Assembly (NCBI RefSeq): GCF_004769635.1
Contig: NZ_RQGH01000009.1
Coordinates: 124,001 to 188,000 of the forward strand
From: Leptospira jelokensis
GTDB lineage: Bacteria > Spirochaetota > Leptospiria > Leptospirales > Leptospiraceae
Length of the DNA: 64,000 nucleotides
Direction of reading: 5' to 3'
Made by a program: the position numbers and the translations under genes. Of this stretch, positions 54,154-63,922 are shown piece by piece (position 1 is the first letter of the stretch; each line of letters begins with the position of its first letter). A model generated the notes under the pieces. That model ran no database searches. It was not told the origin of the DNA and worked only from the letters and a program-made list of their open reading frames with translations.

Positions 54154-55572
54154 TCAGGGTTTCGTAGGTAAACGAGACCCTGTTTCTTTTTTCCCTTTTA
54201 GACTTAAGATTGAGTTTACGATACCAAATACATCTTTTACCGATTCAAACTTATGTTTGTTTCCCGTCGGGTCATACACAAATCCAATTGTTTTCATCTC
54301 AGAGTTTTCATTCCAATACCCATGGCCATGGATTTTCGTTGGAGATTTGGAAAACACCTCTCCTTTTCTGGTCCCACTAAAAAACATTGGTTGTTTTGTT
54401 CGAAAAAGACCTAGGGTAGTAGGATGGATTTGAGACGAAAGCGCATTGTCATTGTTTGCTGGTAGCCACTCTGCTCCAGGACATTGGGTTTCAATTTCCG
54501 ATACAATGGATTGGATGCTTTCATTGCCAATGCGAACATTGGCAGCTGGTAAAAGAATCGTTGTACCACCTGCAGATTTAAATGTCAACTGGTAGGTTCC
54601 TGTCACCTCATTGATGAATCCTTTGTTTTTTAATACCACATTGGGGGAACAAACAACTTCTGCGGAAGCAAATCCGTGATCCGAAACAATGAGGATAGCG
54701 GGACCATTCGGGGAAAATGCCCCAACGGAAGTTAGAAACTGAGAAATGGCAAGGTCTAGTTCTAAAAGTCGACTGAGGGCTTTTTCCGATCCAGGTCCAT
54801 ACCCGTGGTGATTGGAATCCAAATCGGTTGTGTAAACAAACATAAGATCCGGTTTTTTCTTTTGGAATAACCAAGTGGCAGTTTTTAATTTCACTTCGTC
54901 CTTTGTCACATCGTTTAACGGAGTTCCCACCGCTAGTTCCGCTTCTTTGTGTAATCCTTTCGAAGATAACACTCGGAGCAGTTTGTCGTCTTCTGGGATT
55001 TTTTTTCGCCAGTATTGGGGAAGGTTCCAATCGATATCTGCCCCCACAGTGACAGGCCAAAATACGTTAGCAGTGGTTTTGTGATTTTTTTTTGCCAAAT
55101 CCCAAAGTGTAGGCACACTGATATCTTCTGCATACCACATCCATCCCCCATCATTTTTTTCAAATGGGTCAGATAAAGTATTGTTATAAATTCCATGTTC
55201 TGCCGGATCCAATCCAGTTACCATCGAAGTATGTGCGGGATACGTGACAGATGGATTCACTGTTTTGATCTCAGACACTCCATACGTTTGAAAGAGATTG
55301 GCTAATTTTGGAAAGTAAACATGGTATTTCGGATCAGATATGTAATGAGCAGGGAACCCATCTACTGACAAAACAATCATCTGCCGAACTTTGGACTTCT
55401 GGCTGTGAGATTTTTTTTTCACAGGGATTTTCGATTTACCTTCAATCGAATGAAACGCAAATACCAGTAAAAAAAAACTTAAAACGAAAACTGGAAGTTT
55501 CCATTCGCATAAACCTTGTTTAGCGAAAAAATTAATATTCTTGTTCTGATCGAGTGGAGCCAAGGAGTTCAT
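54154..55572 (-). CDS. alkaline-phosphatase-superfamily phosphodiesterase/nucleotide pyrophosphatase
   Basis: 472 aa from ATG 55572 (41 nt overlap with fliM). A hydrophobic N-terminal segment (VFVLSFFLLVFAFHSIEG) suggests export. Metal-binding and nucleophile motifs fit type I phosphodiesterase/NPP: IVLSVDGFPAHYI, VNPSVTYPAHTSMVTGLDPAEHGIYNN (Thr nucleophile), DLDSNHHGYGP and LIVSDHGFASAEVV, with HGHGYW at the end. Substrate unknown (nucleotide, phospholipid or sugar-phosphate). Start uncertain. Confidence 0.87.
   Translation of the reverse strand: MNSLAPLDQNKNINFFAKQGLCEWKLPVFVLSFFLLVFAFHSIEGKSKIPVKKKSHSQKSKVRQMIVLSVDGFPAHYISDPKYHVYFPKLANLFQTYGVSEIKTVNPSVTYPAHTSMVTGLDPAEHGIYNNTLSDPFEKNDGGWMWYAEDISVPTLWDLAKKNHKTTANVFWPVTVGADIDWNLPQYWRKKIPEDDKLLRVLSSKGLHKEAELAVGTPLNDVTKDEVKLKTATWLFQKKKPDLMFVYTTDLDSNHHGYGPGSEKALSRLLELDLAISQFLTSVGAFSPNGPAILIVSDHGFASAEVVCSPNVVLKNKGFINEVTGTYQLTFKSAGGTTILLPAANVRIGNESIQSIVSEIETQCPGAEWLPANNDNALSSQIHPTTLGLFRTKQPMFFSGTRKGEVFSKSPTKIHGHGYWNENSEMKTIGFVYDPTGNKHKFESVKDVFGIVNSILSLKGKKETGSRLPTKP
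54155..54198 (+). terminator. intrinsic terminator of the DJ-1 gene
   Basis: CAGGGTTTCG (54155-54164) pairs with CGAGACCCTG (54173-54182) with one G-T pair and an 8-nt loop, followed by TTTCTTTTTT. The stem lies in the 3' end of the convergent phosphodiesterase gene and includes its stop codon. Confidence 0.8.
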
Positions 55573-56557
55573 CCGGAATGTCCTCAATGCTATCTCCAAT
55601 TTGGATGGCAAGGCGGTTACCCACACGACCTGGTGTGGCCTTAAACTTACTACGATCCCCTACTTTTACCATTAGATCGGTTTTAATCGGAGTGTTCTCC
55701 AATTTGATCACATCCCCAACATGTAAATTCATAAGATCATTTAACGAGATGTCCACACTTCCCACTTCCGAGATAAGAGGGATTTTCACTTGGTCGAGAC
55801 GTTCTTGGATGACTGCTCTGTTTTCATCCACTTCACCTTTTCGAATCGAGGAATACCAATACTGGGCAGAAAGTTTATTGATGATAGGTTCAATGGTGAT
55901 GTAAGGGATACAAAGGTTTGTCATCCCTTCTACTTCCCCTACTTTTGTCTCGAGGGTGATGAGTACCACCATGTCATTGGGAGGCACTACTTGCGCAAAC
56001 TGAGGGTTTGTTTCGATGTTACCAAGCCTAGGGCGTAAGTCAATGACTGTGGACCAAGACTCTCGTAAGTTTCCTAGGATCCTAACAATGATCCCTTCCA
56101 TTACCGACAACTCGATATCGGAAAGTTCCCTGTTCACCTTGGAAGATTCACCCTTACCACCAAACAAACGATCGATGATGGTAAAAGAAATAGACGGGTC
56201 AATTTCTAAAATCGCAGAACCACGGAGAGGGTCCATATTGATCACTGCAAGTGTCGTGGGATTCGGAATGGAGCGAATGAATTCTTCATAGGTCAACTGG
56301 TCAACCGAAGCCACATGCACCACAACGAGGGCTCGGAGCTGTGCCGAAAGTCCTGTGGTCGCCAAACGAGCAAATGTCTCGTGCATCATTTGGAGTGTAC
56401 GAATTTGGTCTTTTGAAAATTTATCAGGGCGTTTGAAATCGTAAATTTTGACTTTCTTTTGTTCCCCAACGGACGAGTATTCATCCTCCGAGACTTCTCC
56501 AGAAGAGATGGCATTTAACAGGGCATCAATTTCGTCTTGGGAAAGGATTTCCGTCAT
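55532..56557 (-). CDS. fliM: flagellar motor switch protein FliM
   Basis: FliM is part of the flagellar C-ring. The N-terminal CheY-binding peptide LSQDEIDALLNAISSG is present, then the middle domain (LRALVVVHVASVDQLTYEEFI, PNPTTLAVINMDPLRGSAILEID) and the C-terminal SpoA-type domain (VDISLNDLMNLHVGDVIKLEN). 341 aa. It overlaps the next gene by 4 nt. Other flagellar genes are not in the window. Confidence 0.96.
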   Translation of the reverse strand: MTEILSQDEIDALLNAISSGEVSEDEYSSVGEQKKVKIYDFKRPDKFSKDQIRTLQMMHETFARLATTGLSAQLRALVVVHVASVDQLTYEEFIRSIPNPTTLAVINMDPLRGSAILEIDPSISFTIIDRLFGGKGESSKVNRELSDIELSVMEGIIVRILGNLRESWSTVIDLRPRLGNIETNPQFAQVVPPNDMVVLITLETKVGEVEGMTNLCIPYITIEPIINKLSAQYWYSSIRKGEVDENRAVIQERLDQVKIPLISEVGSVDISLNDLMNLHVGDVIKLENTPIKTDLMVKVGDRSKFKATPGRVGNRLAIQIGDSIEDIPDELLGSTRSEQEY

Positions 56558-57540
56558 TTTTTTACCTTTACGAGTAAGTTTTTAATTTGCCAAAATCCAA
56601 CACGGCTTCCTTCTTCTTGTCGCAAGGTGTATATATATTCGTACCTTGTTTTGAACCGACCCATCATCCTTTCTACATAAACTTGGACCCTGGCATCCCT
56701 TTTGGATGGGTAGTCCACACTCATCACCTTAAAGTATTTTAATGCACCAGATGGCGACTCCGTCAAATACTCTTTAAAATCCTCGATGATGGTTTCTCTC
56801 TCACCTACATTCGCCTCGGCATAGGCACTGCTATAACGATCATAAGCTAAGATATATTCTGAAAAATCGATCCATTTAAAATGGTATTCCCATCTTTTTT
56901 TCATCTCCGCGCCAAGGAATAAAAAGATGATCTCTTCTGGCGAGAGACCTCCATTTTCCGTAATTTGACGCGAAACAGAATCCTTTCGGATTTGTTTGGA
57001 ATTTTGATATAAAAACCCAACTGTATTTTGGGATCTTAAAAAAGCCGATTTGTCTTCCGTATAATTGGGATAAAAGTAACCAGTGATGTAAAATTTTTGG
57101 TCTGGCAAAAACTGGTAGTATTCATCTAAATAAATCGTTTTTGAAAATGATTCGTTCCGGTGTAAGCTTATTTCCTTATTTTCATCACCGACTAAATTCA
57201 CAACGGTGGTGCGGCGTTTTAAAATGGGATCGGGAAAATCAGGGTCTTCCATCGGTGTGAGGATCCGATCATTTTCGTCTTTGACTATGATTTGAAAGGA
57301 ATAACGAAAGTCAAAGGAAGGGAAAATCCGAACTACCTCTTTTCCCGTATTGGTCACAGTAAAGGTAAGAGGGATCCTTTCCCCAGCTTCGTAACTGCGT
57401 TTGGTCAAATTCAGGATAATTTTGGATTGGAGGGCAACAAAATTATCAACCCGTTCCCCCCTAGCATCTCTGTCGGGAAAAGCAAAAAGGGTCTCAGATA
57501 CTAAGATTCCCAGTAGAATGAAGGTTTGGAGGGGGCGCAT
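56554..57540 (-). CDS. exported unidentified protein, BsuPI-like N-domain
   Basis: 328 aa with a signal peptide (MRPLQTFILLGILVSETLFA). Residues about 40-130 (RSYEAGERIPLTFTVTNTGKEVVRIFPSFDFRYSF) resemble the Ig-like BsuPI/DUF families; the C-terminal part (IEDFKEYLTESPSGALKYFKVM) looks like an NTF2-type domain. Its stop overlaps the fliM start, so it may be co-transcribed with fliM. No established function. Confidence 0.7.
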   Translation of the reverse strand: MRPLQTFILLGILVSETLFAFPDRDARGERVDNFVALQSKIILNLTKRSYEAGERIPLTFTVTNTGKEVVRIFPSFDFRYSFQIIVKDENDRILTPMEDPDFPDPILKRRTTVVNLVGDENKEISLHRNESFSKTIYLDEYYQFLPDQKFYITGYFYPNYTEDKSAFLRSQNTVGFLYQNSKQIRKDSVSRQITENGGLSPEEIIFLFLGAEMKKRWEYHFKWIDFSEYILAYDRYSSAYAEANVGERETIIEDFKEYLTESPSGALKYFKVMSVDYPSKRDARVQVYVERMMGRFKTRYEYIYTLRQEEGSRVGFWQIKNLLVKVKK

Positions 57541-57617
57541 TCACTATTCAATTTCGGCAAAGAGACAAATTTCCGAAAGAAAATTTAGCCGAATTTGGGA
57601 CTGAGTTTTTTTACCAA

Positions 57618-58217
57618 TTATCCCGCGCCTAGTTTCGCCTCGGCAAGGATGTAGTCTGCGATTCGGATGAGGCGTGTCATCACGGAACTAAGTTTTTTGT
57701 ATTGGTAATAATTTTCCCTTTGTTTGTCCAGGTGGGGTTCCACAAGGGCTACCGTTTTGGATGCTAATTTTAAGTTTTTGATTTCGTTCTCAGTGACCCC
57801 GTAGAGGTTTGCTTCCGAAACAAATCGGTTGAGCTCCTTCACCAAACTTTCATCTGTCAGGTCTTGGATTTCAAAAACCTTTTCGATTTTCAAAATGAAA
57901 TCAGTGAGAGTCCTTTTGATTTTTGCCTCTTCTTCCGTTGGTCTTTTTTTGGACGTGATTTGGTTCAGAGTTTCATACCGATCGAGGGCAGTCTCATACA
58001 AATGGTTCATTTTGGACTTTTGTCCTAAAATGAAACTGATAAAACTCAAAAGCCCTACAAAGGTGTCAGGGTAACGATTGATCCCACCGATTTCATCCAA
58101 GGCATTGGCAAAGGCTTCTTCATTATGCGGAACTGTCTCAATAAACTTTAACACAGGTTCTACGGAAGAACCTGATGTATATTTTTGAATGACCTCTATG
58201 CCTTCTAAGTAATTCAT
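57618..58217 (-). CDS. unidentified helical protein, 199 aa
   Basis: No signal peptide or membrane helix; almost entirely alpha-helical by composition, with a low-complexity Lys/Glu centre and long helices (TLTDFILKIEKVFEIQDL, LKLASKTVALVEPHLDKQ). Not recognised. Its start overlaps the cyclophilin stop by 1 nt, so the two are co-expressed. Confidence 0.65.
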   Translation of the reverse strand: MNYLEGIEVIQKYTSGSSVEPVLKFIETVPHNEEAFANALDEIGGINRYPDTFVGLLSFISFILGQKSKMNHLYETALDRYETLNQITSKKRPTEEEAKIKRTLTDFILKIEKVFEIQDLTDESLVKELNRFVSEANLYGVTENEIKNLKLASKTVALVEPHLDKQRENYYQYKKLSSVMTRLIRIADYILAEAKLGAG

Positions 58218-59095
58218 TATCGTTTATCGATGACAAGAACCTTACGGATCGTTGTCTGCAAATTACCCTTTTCAATGATTCGGTCAAGTACATCATAACC
58301 TGTGATCAAAAAACCAAACACCGTGTGAAGTCCGTCGAGGTGTGGGGTATCCACTTGGTTGATGAAAAATTGGGAACCATTTGTATTGGGTCCAGCATTT
58401 GCCATAGCGAGTGCACCACGTGTCGCCTTTTTACTCGGTAAAACTTCGTTGAAACGGTAACCAACTCTGTAGAGCACTTCGAGGACAGGAAGTTCCATCG
58501 CTTCTTGGTAGGCTTTCTCTACTTCCGTTCTTTTTTCTTCAAATTCTTGTCGGGATTTGATATTAAACTCAGATAACACCGCCCTCTGCAATTGCGCTTG
58601 GTATTCAGGAGCATCTTTTATTTTCCGTTTGTCCAAACCAAGTGCCTTCCCATTAATTTCGTCTTCAAATTGAAATCCTGGTCCACCCGTTCCGTCCCCT
58701 CTAGGGCAACCTCCTTGGGCCATAAAATTTTCGATCACCCTATGGAATTTTAATCCATCGTAAAACGGCCGTCTTTCGGACCCTTTTTCCGATCGGAAAT
58801 CCTTTTCGCCTTGGGCAAGATCGATAAAGTTTTGAACTGTTTTGGGTGCGGCTTGGTCATACAGTTCGATCACAAGGTCCCCTTGTGTGGTTTGGATGAT
58901 TGCATAAATTGCTGGTTTTTCTGGGAGTTTAACAGACGTTTGGTCTGCTCGTTTTACCAATACTTTGGATGGAGCATAGGTCGTTGGTTCGTAGGTGATT
59001 TTTTTAAAGGTTTGGTCACTACAAAAAGCAGTTTGACTAAAGAGAATCAGACTGATGGCAAAGTGTTTGATTGGTTGGTAGATGACTCGTTTCAT
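58217..59095 (-). CDS. exported cyclophilin-type peptidyl-prolyl isomerase
   Basis: 292 aa. N-terminal signal (FAISLILFSQTAFC, possibly a lipobox-type Cys). The cyclophilin core is YAIIQTTQGDLVIELYDQAAPKTVQNFIDL, FYDGLKFHRVIENFMAQGGCPRGDGTGGPGFQFEDE and NAGPNTNGSQFFINQVDTPHLDGLHTVFG. A helical insertion of about 60 residues (EYQAQLQRAVLSEFNIKSRQEF...) interrupts the core, which is unusual. It likely folds envelope proteins. Confidence 0.92.
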   Translation of the reverse strand: MKRVIYQPIKHFAISLILFSQTAFCSDQTFKKITYEPTTYAPSKVLVKRADQTSVKLPEKPAIYAIIQTTQGDLVIELYDQAAPKTVQNFIDLAQGEKDFRSEKGSERRPFYDGLKFHRVIENFMAQGGCPRGDGTGGPGFQFEDEINGKALGLDKRKIKDAPEYQAQLQRAVLSEFNIKSRQEFEEKRTEVEKAYQEAMELPVLEVLYRVGYRFNEVLPSKKATRGALAMANAGPNTNGSQFFINQVDTPHLDGLHTVFGFLITGYDVLDRIIEKGNLQTTIRKVLVIDKR

Positions 59096-59097
59096 AT

Positions 59098-60528
59098 TTA
59101 TTTTTTACCTTTGGATTCTAGAGATTTTAATTTTTTGGTCAATTCGTTTAACTTGGCTTTCGCTTTTTTGATTTGTTCTTTTTGGCGGGAATGTGCGGTT
59201 CCCCCATACACATCTTTTTTATCACAAGAAGTTTCGAGTGAAATCGCAGCTTCATACCCTGGATCAGTCAAAACAGCATGGATTTGCCCACGTTCCCCAC
59301 TGGGGATGGTAAATAAATCATAACCTTTCAGGGTACAATGTTTCACAAGTTCACCCACAATTTCATGGGCGGATCGGAATGGAATTCCTTTGGCACTCAC
59401 AAGCCAATCGGCAAGGTCTGTGGCAGTGGAAAACCCATTTCGCAAACTCCTCGTTGCATTTTCTGGAAAAATTTGAATTCCTTCCACCATATCTCTGATC
59501 CCTTCTGTACAAATTTTAATTTGTTTCACGGTATCAAAGAGAGGGATTTTATCTTCTTGGAAGTCTCTGTTATAAGAAAGTGGAGTGCCTTTCAACATCA
59601 CAAGCAGGTGGGTGAGATTTCCCATCACACGCCCTGCTTTACCCCGTATGAGTTCTGCCACATCTGGATTTTTTTTCTGAGGCATGATCGACGAACCAGT
59701 TGTTAGGTGGTCAGGCAATTTAAAATAACTAAATTCTTGTGACGTATACAAAATGATTTCTTCACAAAACCTGGAAACATGTACCATAAACTGTGAAGAA
59801 GCAAATAAAAACTTAAAGATATGATCCCTTTGGCTTACCGCATCCATGGAATTTTCAGAAAGCCGGCCTAAACCTAAATCCTTTCTTAAAAATTCACGAT
59901 CAGTTTGGTAATTGACACCGGCCAGGGCACCAGAACCTAATACAAGTTCATCGGCCCTTTCGTAAGCCGAATAAAAATCTTCAAAATCTCGGACATTGGC
60001 CCAAAAATGAGATAAAAAATAATGGGAAGCGCGAATGGGTTGGGCAATCTGTAAATGAGTGTAACCTGGGATGATGGTTTTTGTATGGGATTCCGCTTTT
60101 TTTAACCAAACTGTTAATAAATCAAATACTAAGACCAATATGGATTGGATTTCTGCTTTGATGTAAAGCCTTACGTCTTGCGACACTTGGTCGTTACGAC
60201 TTCTACCTGTATGGAGTTTTTTTCCTAAATCTCCGAGAAGCTCCGTTAGGCGAGACTCAATCGACATATGGATGTCTTCGTTTTCGATTTTAAATTCAAA
60301 TTTCCCAGAATCGATTTCCTTTTTGATTTGAATGAGTCCTGTTTCAATTTTTCGTTGTTCCGATTCCGTGAGAATACCGATGCGTTTTAACATGCGGGAG
60401 TGCGAAATTGATCCTTCGATATCATGCGCATACAATTCCTTATCAAAACTGATTGATTCCCCGATCCGAATCATAAGAGAAGATGGTGCCGCATCAAAAC
60501 GCCCACCCCATAATTTTTTTTCCTTCAT
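59098..60528 (-). CDS. argH: argininosuccinate lyase
   Basis: ArgH cleaves argininosuccinate to arginine and fumarate. Motifs: [66 protein letters not shown] and the signature [13 protein letters not shown]. 476 aa is typical. Overlaps the haem-binding gene by 4 nt, an unusual neighbour. Confidence 0.97.
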   Translation of the reverse strand: MKEKKLWGGRFDAAPSSLMIRIGESISFDKELYAHDIEGSISHSRMLKRIGILTESEQRKIETGLIQIKKEIDSGKFEFKIENEDIHMSIESRLTELLGDLGKKLHTGRSRNDQVSQDVRLYIKAEIQSILVLVFDLLTVWLKKAESHTKTIIPGYTHLQIAQPIRASHYFLSHFWANVRDFEDFYSAYERADELVLGSGALAGVNYQTDREFLRKDLGLGRLSENSMDAVSQRDHIFKFLFASSQFMVHVSRFCEEIILYTSQEFSYFKLPDHLTTGSSIMPQKKNPDVAELIRGKAGRVMGNLTHLLVMLKGTPLSYNRDFQEDKIPLFDTVKQIKICTEGIRDMVEGIQIFPENATRSLRNGFSTATDLADWLVSAKGIPFRSAHEIVGELVKHCTLKGYDLFTIPSGERGQIHAVLTDPGYEAAISLETSCDKKDVYGGTAHSRQKEQIKKAKAKLNELTKKLKSLESKGKK

Positions 60529-60953
60529 TCTGATTCCTCACTGAACTGATTTGCCCAGTTTTGTAAAATTTCTTTGTCTGCATCAGACAATTGGGAGTTG
60601 GGATGCAAAAGTTGGTAATCTTTGGGGGGCATCTCGCCCTCATCCACTTGTTCCCATATTTCATAAATTTTTTTCTTTTGTTTCCTTTCTGCCAAATTTC
60701 CAAACTCGGAAAAATTCAACTCCTCTCTCCCTTCGGTTACATGTTTTGTGACCAAATAAGAAACGGGAAAGATATAGGAATAAAAAGGCCATACCGTCTC
60801 ATTGGAATGGCAATCATAACAACTGCGCTTTAAGATGATTTTGACTTCATTGGGGAGAGTGATCTCCGCCGTGACAGGTGGGTTTTCGCGTGGTACTGGG
60901 AATAATTGGAAGAATAGAAAAACGGAGAAAAGAAGGTAAAAAATTCGTTTCAC
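60525..60953 (-). CDS. exported haem-binding domain protein
   Basis: 142 aa. Signal [20 protein letters not shown], then a haem-c motif CYDCH (Cys-x2-Cys-His) in [26 protein letters not shown], and MPPKDY as candidate distal ligand region; this matches the Haem_bd family. Electron-transfer or sensing role; partner not visible. The gene is divergent from nfeD. Confidence 0.88.
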   Translation of the reverse strand: MKRIFYLLFSVFLFFQLFPVPRENPPVTAEITLPNEVKIILKRSCYDCHSNETVWPFYSYIFPVSYLVTKHVTEGREELNFSEFGNLAERKQKKKIYEIWEQVDEGEMPPKDYQLLHPNSQLSDADKEILQNWANQFSEESE

Positions 60954-61046
60954 ACAAGACAGGTTCTTTTTCCTATGCCTTGATTCAAAGTATTATTTTT
61001 CTTGCCTTTCCATGGTTGGAACGGTCTACTTTCCTAGAGGTTCCCA

Positions 61047-61502
61047 TTGGATATCATTTTCGCTAACACACCTTACCTTTGGATTTTGATTGGAATTGTC
61101 CTATTATTTTCAGAATTTTTATTGCCTGGGACCTTTGTGATGTTTTTGGGGATTGGTGCCATCTTTACGGGCATCCTTTCAAGACTGGTTCCTATGGAAT
61201 TTTATACGGAAGTCATTGTTTGGGTGGTCGCAAGTTTTGTTTCGATTCTCCTCGGTGGGTCTCTCATCAAAAAATTTTTTAAATCAGAATCGAGTGTGGA
61301 TCCATTCATCAAAGATGATTTTTTAAATCAAATCGTACCCGTGGAAATTGATGTTTTGGTTGGTCGCCATGGTGGAAAAATAAAATTCCAAGGCACTTTA
61401 TGGGATGCCATTTCAAAGGATTCCAAAATTCCCAAAGGGGAATACGTTCGGATTTTATCTCGTGAAAATTTGACTTTCACAGTTGAAAAAGTAGAATCGT
61501 AA
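61047..61502 (+). CDS. NfeD-like membrane protein
   Basis: 151 aa with two hydrophobic hairpins (YLWILIGIVLLFSEFLLPGTFVMFLGIGAIF and VIVWVVASFVSILLGGSLI) and a C-terminal OB-fold (GRHGGKIKFQGTLWDAISKDSKIPKG). NfeD proteins act with stomatin/SPFH proteins, which are encoded immediately downstream. TTG start with AGAGG six bases upstream. Confidence 0.9.
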   Translation: MDIIFANTPYLWILIGIVLLFSEFLLPGTFVMFLGIGAIFTGILSRLVPMEFYTEVIVWVVASFVSILLGGSLIKKFFKSESSVDPFIKDDFLNQIVPVEIDVLVGRHGGKIKFQGTLWDAISKDSKIPKGEYVRILSRENLTFTVEKVES

Positions 61503-61594
61503 GCCTTTCATTCATTTTTTTTCAGACAAAATAAAAAAACCCTTTTCTCTTTTGAAAGTCCATGTACGGTCTTTAAGTCACAAAGGAGGAAACA

Positions 61595-62515
61595 ATGGGC
61601 GCAACCGTCATCGTTGTTTTTTTGGTCGTCGTATATATCATCAAAAAGACAATCATCATCGTACCAGAGCAAAGTGTTTATATCAAAGAAAGATTAGGTG
61701 TTTTGAATGGAGTTTTGAAATCGGGGTTTTATTTTATGATCCCGTTTGTGGACCAAATCCGTTATAGACAAAACCTAAAAGAGCAAACGATCGATATTGA
61801 TCCACAGGTTTGCATCACAAAAGACAACGTTTCCGTGGAAGTGGATGGTGTTTTGTATTTAAAGGTCATCGATGGTGAAAAAGCATCTTACGGGATTGAT
61901 AACTTTATGTTAGCCACAACCCAACTTGCCCAAACCACACTCCGTTCTGAGATTGGAAAACTTATTTTTGATAACTTATTATCAGAACGTGATGAGATCA
62001 ATGGCAGAGTGGTTTCCAATATTGATCGCGCGACTGACCCTTGGGGAATTAAAGTCACTCGTTATGAAATTCGTAACATCACCCCACCAAAACAAATTTT
62101 AATTGAAATGGAAAACCAAATGAAATCAGAACGGGAGCGCCGTGCTGAAATTACCATTTCCCAAGGGGAAAAGGAATCACGCGTGAACCATTCGGTAGGA
62201 GAAAGACAAGAATCCATCAATATCTCCGAAGGGGAAAAAATCCGATTGGTGAATGAAGCCGACGGTCGAGCCCAAGAAATCACACTGATCTCCAATGCGA
62301 CTGCCAAAGGCCTCCAACTCATCTCGGAAGCCATCAGCAAAAAAGGTGGAAAAGAAGCAGTGAGCCTACAAATCACCCAAGAGTATTTGGATGCACTGGG
62401 TCAAATTTTAAAAACATCCAAAACAACTGTTGTTCCCGAAACCTTAGCCAATATCGGTGGGGTCTTTGAAGGGCTTTCTAAAATCACAACGAAAATCCCT
62501 CAGGTAGGAGAATAA
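61595..62515 (+). CDS. SPFH/stomatin-like protein (first of tandem pair)
   Basis: 306 aa. One N-terminal membrane segment (VIVVFLVVVYIIKKTIII), then the SPFH domain (VPEQSVYIKERLGVLNGVLKSGFYFMIPFVDQI) and a helical C-terminus (KSERERRAEITISQGEKESR). A strong AAGGAGG precedes the ATG. Stomatins form membrane-microdomain scaffolds, often with NfeD proteases or OB proteins. A paralogue follows after 1 nt. Confidence 0.93.
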   Translation: MGATVIVVFLVVVYIIKKTIIIVPEQSVYIKERLGVLNGVLKSGFYFMIPFVDQIRYRQNLKEQTIDIDPQVCITKDNVSVEVDGVLYLKVIDGEKASYGIDNFMLATTQLAQTTLRSEIGKLIFDNLLSERDEINGRVVSNIDRATDPWGIKVTRYEIRNITPPKQILIEMENQMKSERERRAEITISQGEKESRVNHSVGERQESINISEGEKIRLVNEADGRAQEITLISNATAKGLQLISEAISKKGGKEAVSLQITQEYLDALGQILKTSKTTVVPETLANIGGVFEGLSKITTKIPQVGE

Positions 62516-62516
62516 T

Positions 62517-63437
62517 ATGGAATTTGTATACTTAGGTTTTTGGTCCCTTGTCGCCATCTATTTGATTTATAAAATCTTCAGGTGCATTCGAATCATTCCC
62601 GCACAAGATGTACTCATTGTGGAAAGGCTTGGAAAGTATTCTCGGTCACTGCGTGCCGGTTTTCACATCCTAATCCCGTTCATAGACCGAGATGCGTACT
62701 ACCACACCCTAAAGGAACAATCCATCGATGTCCAACCTCAAATCTGTATCACACATGATAACGTACAGGTGAAGGTGGATGGGGTGATTTATTTAAAAAT
62801 CATCGATCCAGTTCGTGCATCTTATGGAATTGAAGACTTTCAATTTGCAGCCATCCAACTAGCCCAAACGACGATGCGATCCGTGATTGGAACGATGGAA
62901 CTAGACAAAACCATTGGAGAAAAGGATTTAATCAACTCAACGATCGTTGCGGCCATTGACCAAGCATCCGAACCTTGGGGCATCAAAGTGAATCGATATG
63001 AAATATTAAATATCGTTCCACCTAAATCCGTGTTAGACGCCATGGAAAAAGAAAAAAAGGCTCAAATTGCCAAAAGGTCCCAAGTCCTTTTATCAGAAGG
63101 GGAAAGGGATGCAAGGATCAACCGTTCCCTTGGTTTCAAAGAAGAAGCTGTCAACAAATCGGAAGGGGAAAAACAAAGGAGGATCAACTCGGCAGAAGGA
63201 AAAGCAACTGAGATCGAAGCACTCGCTGTTGCGACTGCTAAAGGGATTGAAGCCATTGCTGGTGCAATCTCCGACCAAGGTGGAGCTTCTGCAATCAAAC
63301 TGCAAATCACAAAAGCCTTTATCCAAAACTTCTTACATGTTGCAAAAGAAAGTACGGAGATTCTCATCCCAGCTGATGTGATGAACCTTCCGACTCTCAT
63401 TGCCAACCTAACAGAAGCCAAAAAGCCAAAAGCATAA
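62517..63437 (+). CDS. SPFH/stomatin-like protein (second of tandem pair)
   Basis: 306 aa, a tandem paralogue of the previous gene: N-terminal helix (YLGFWSLVAIYLIYKIFRCI), SPFH (IPAQDVLIVERLGKYSRSLRAGFHILIPFIDRDAYY) and the same motif order, e.g. WGIKVNRYEILNIVPPK versus WGIKVTRYEIRNITPPK. The two probably form a hetero-oligomer, as HflK/HflC do (inference). Followed by a terminator shared with the convergent RNHCP gene. Confidence 0.93.
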   Translation: MEFVYLGFWSLVAIYLIYKIFRCIRIIPAQDVLIVERLGKYSRSLRAGFHILIPFIDRDAYYHTLKEQSIDVQPQICITHDNVQVKVDGVIYLKIIDPVRASYGIEDFQFAAIQLAQTTMRSVIGTMELDKTIGEKDLINSTIVAAIDQASEPWGIKVNRYEILNIVPPKSVLDAMEKEKKAQIAKRSQVLLSEGERDARINRSLGFKEEAVNKSEGEKQRRINSAEGKATEIEALAVATAKGIEAIAGAISDQGGASAIKLQITKAFIQNFLHVAKESTEILIPADVMNLPTLIANLTEAKKPKA

Positions 63438-63454
63438 ACGTTCCTATCACTTCC

Positions 63455-63922
63455 TTAATCCGGTGGATCTCCCACCGGATTTTCTGCAAACAATCGAAAA
63501 CTTGGTTTTGCCATCGCTTGGGCAGCCAAAGAAAGCAGTAATGCTTCATTATCATCGGGTCCAATCCGATTGGCATGGATGACCCCACACCCTTTACAAC
63601 GATGCAAAATCACCCATTCCCCTTTTCGTACCCATATCGAAATCGCTTCCATTTTACTCCCACATGTTGCGGCCCTGTCACCTGGAGTATTGTCCAAATG
63701 AAGGCTTGTGAGGCAATTGGGACAATGGTTCCTTTGGTCAGTTCCAAAACCTGGAGGGTAAACCATTTGTTTGCATTCCACACAACGGAACTCATCCGTA
63801 TCGGAACGGTAACGGTGTGACTTACGTTTGAAAGAAGGTACATGGGATTCTTCGTCTTCGTCATCAAAACGTTGTTTTTTAGAGATTTTTTGAAAATTCG
63901 TTTGGTCATTGTTACGTGACAT
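63455..63922 (-). CDS. RNHCP-domain zinc-ribbon protein
   Basis: About 155 aa. A charged N-terminus with many Asp/Glu/Lys is followed by the RNHCP domain: FRCVECKQMVYPPGFGTDQRNHCPNCLTSLHLDN and a later RCKGCGVIHANRIG, giving three Cys pairs for zinc binding. The RNHCP motif is exact. The function of the family is unknown, perhaps RNA-binding. ATG at 63922 is preferred to the 12-codon-longer upstream frame. The 78 bp beyond it hold nothing I can identify. Confidence 0.88.
   Translation of the reverse strand: MSRNNDQTNFQKISKKQRFDDEDEESHVPSFKRKSHRYRSDTDEFRCVECKQMVYPPGFGTDQRNHCPNCLTSLHLDNTPGDRAATCGSKMEAISIWVRKGEWVILHRCKGCGVIHANRIGPDDNEALLLSLAAQAMAKPSFRLFAENPVGDPPD
63458..63483. terminator. bidirectional terminator after the stomatin genes
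   Basis: ATCCGGTGG (63458-63466) and CCACCGGAT (63472-63480) form a perfect 9-bp stem with a 5-nt loop, followed by TTT on the plus strand. It lies at the end of the convergent RNHCP gene, whose last codons it encodes. Confidence 0.65.
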
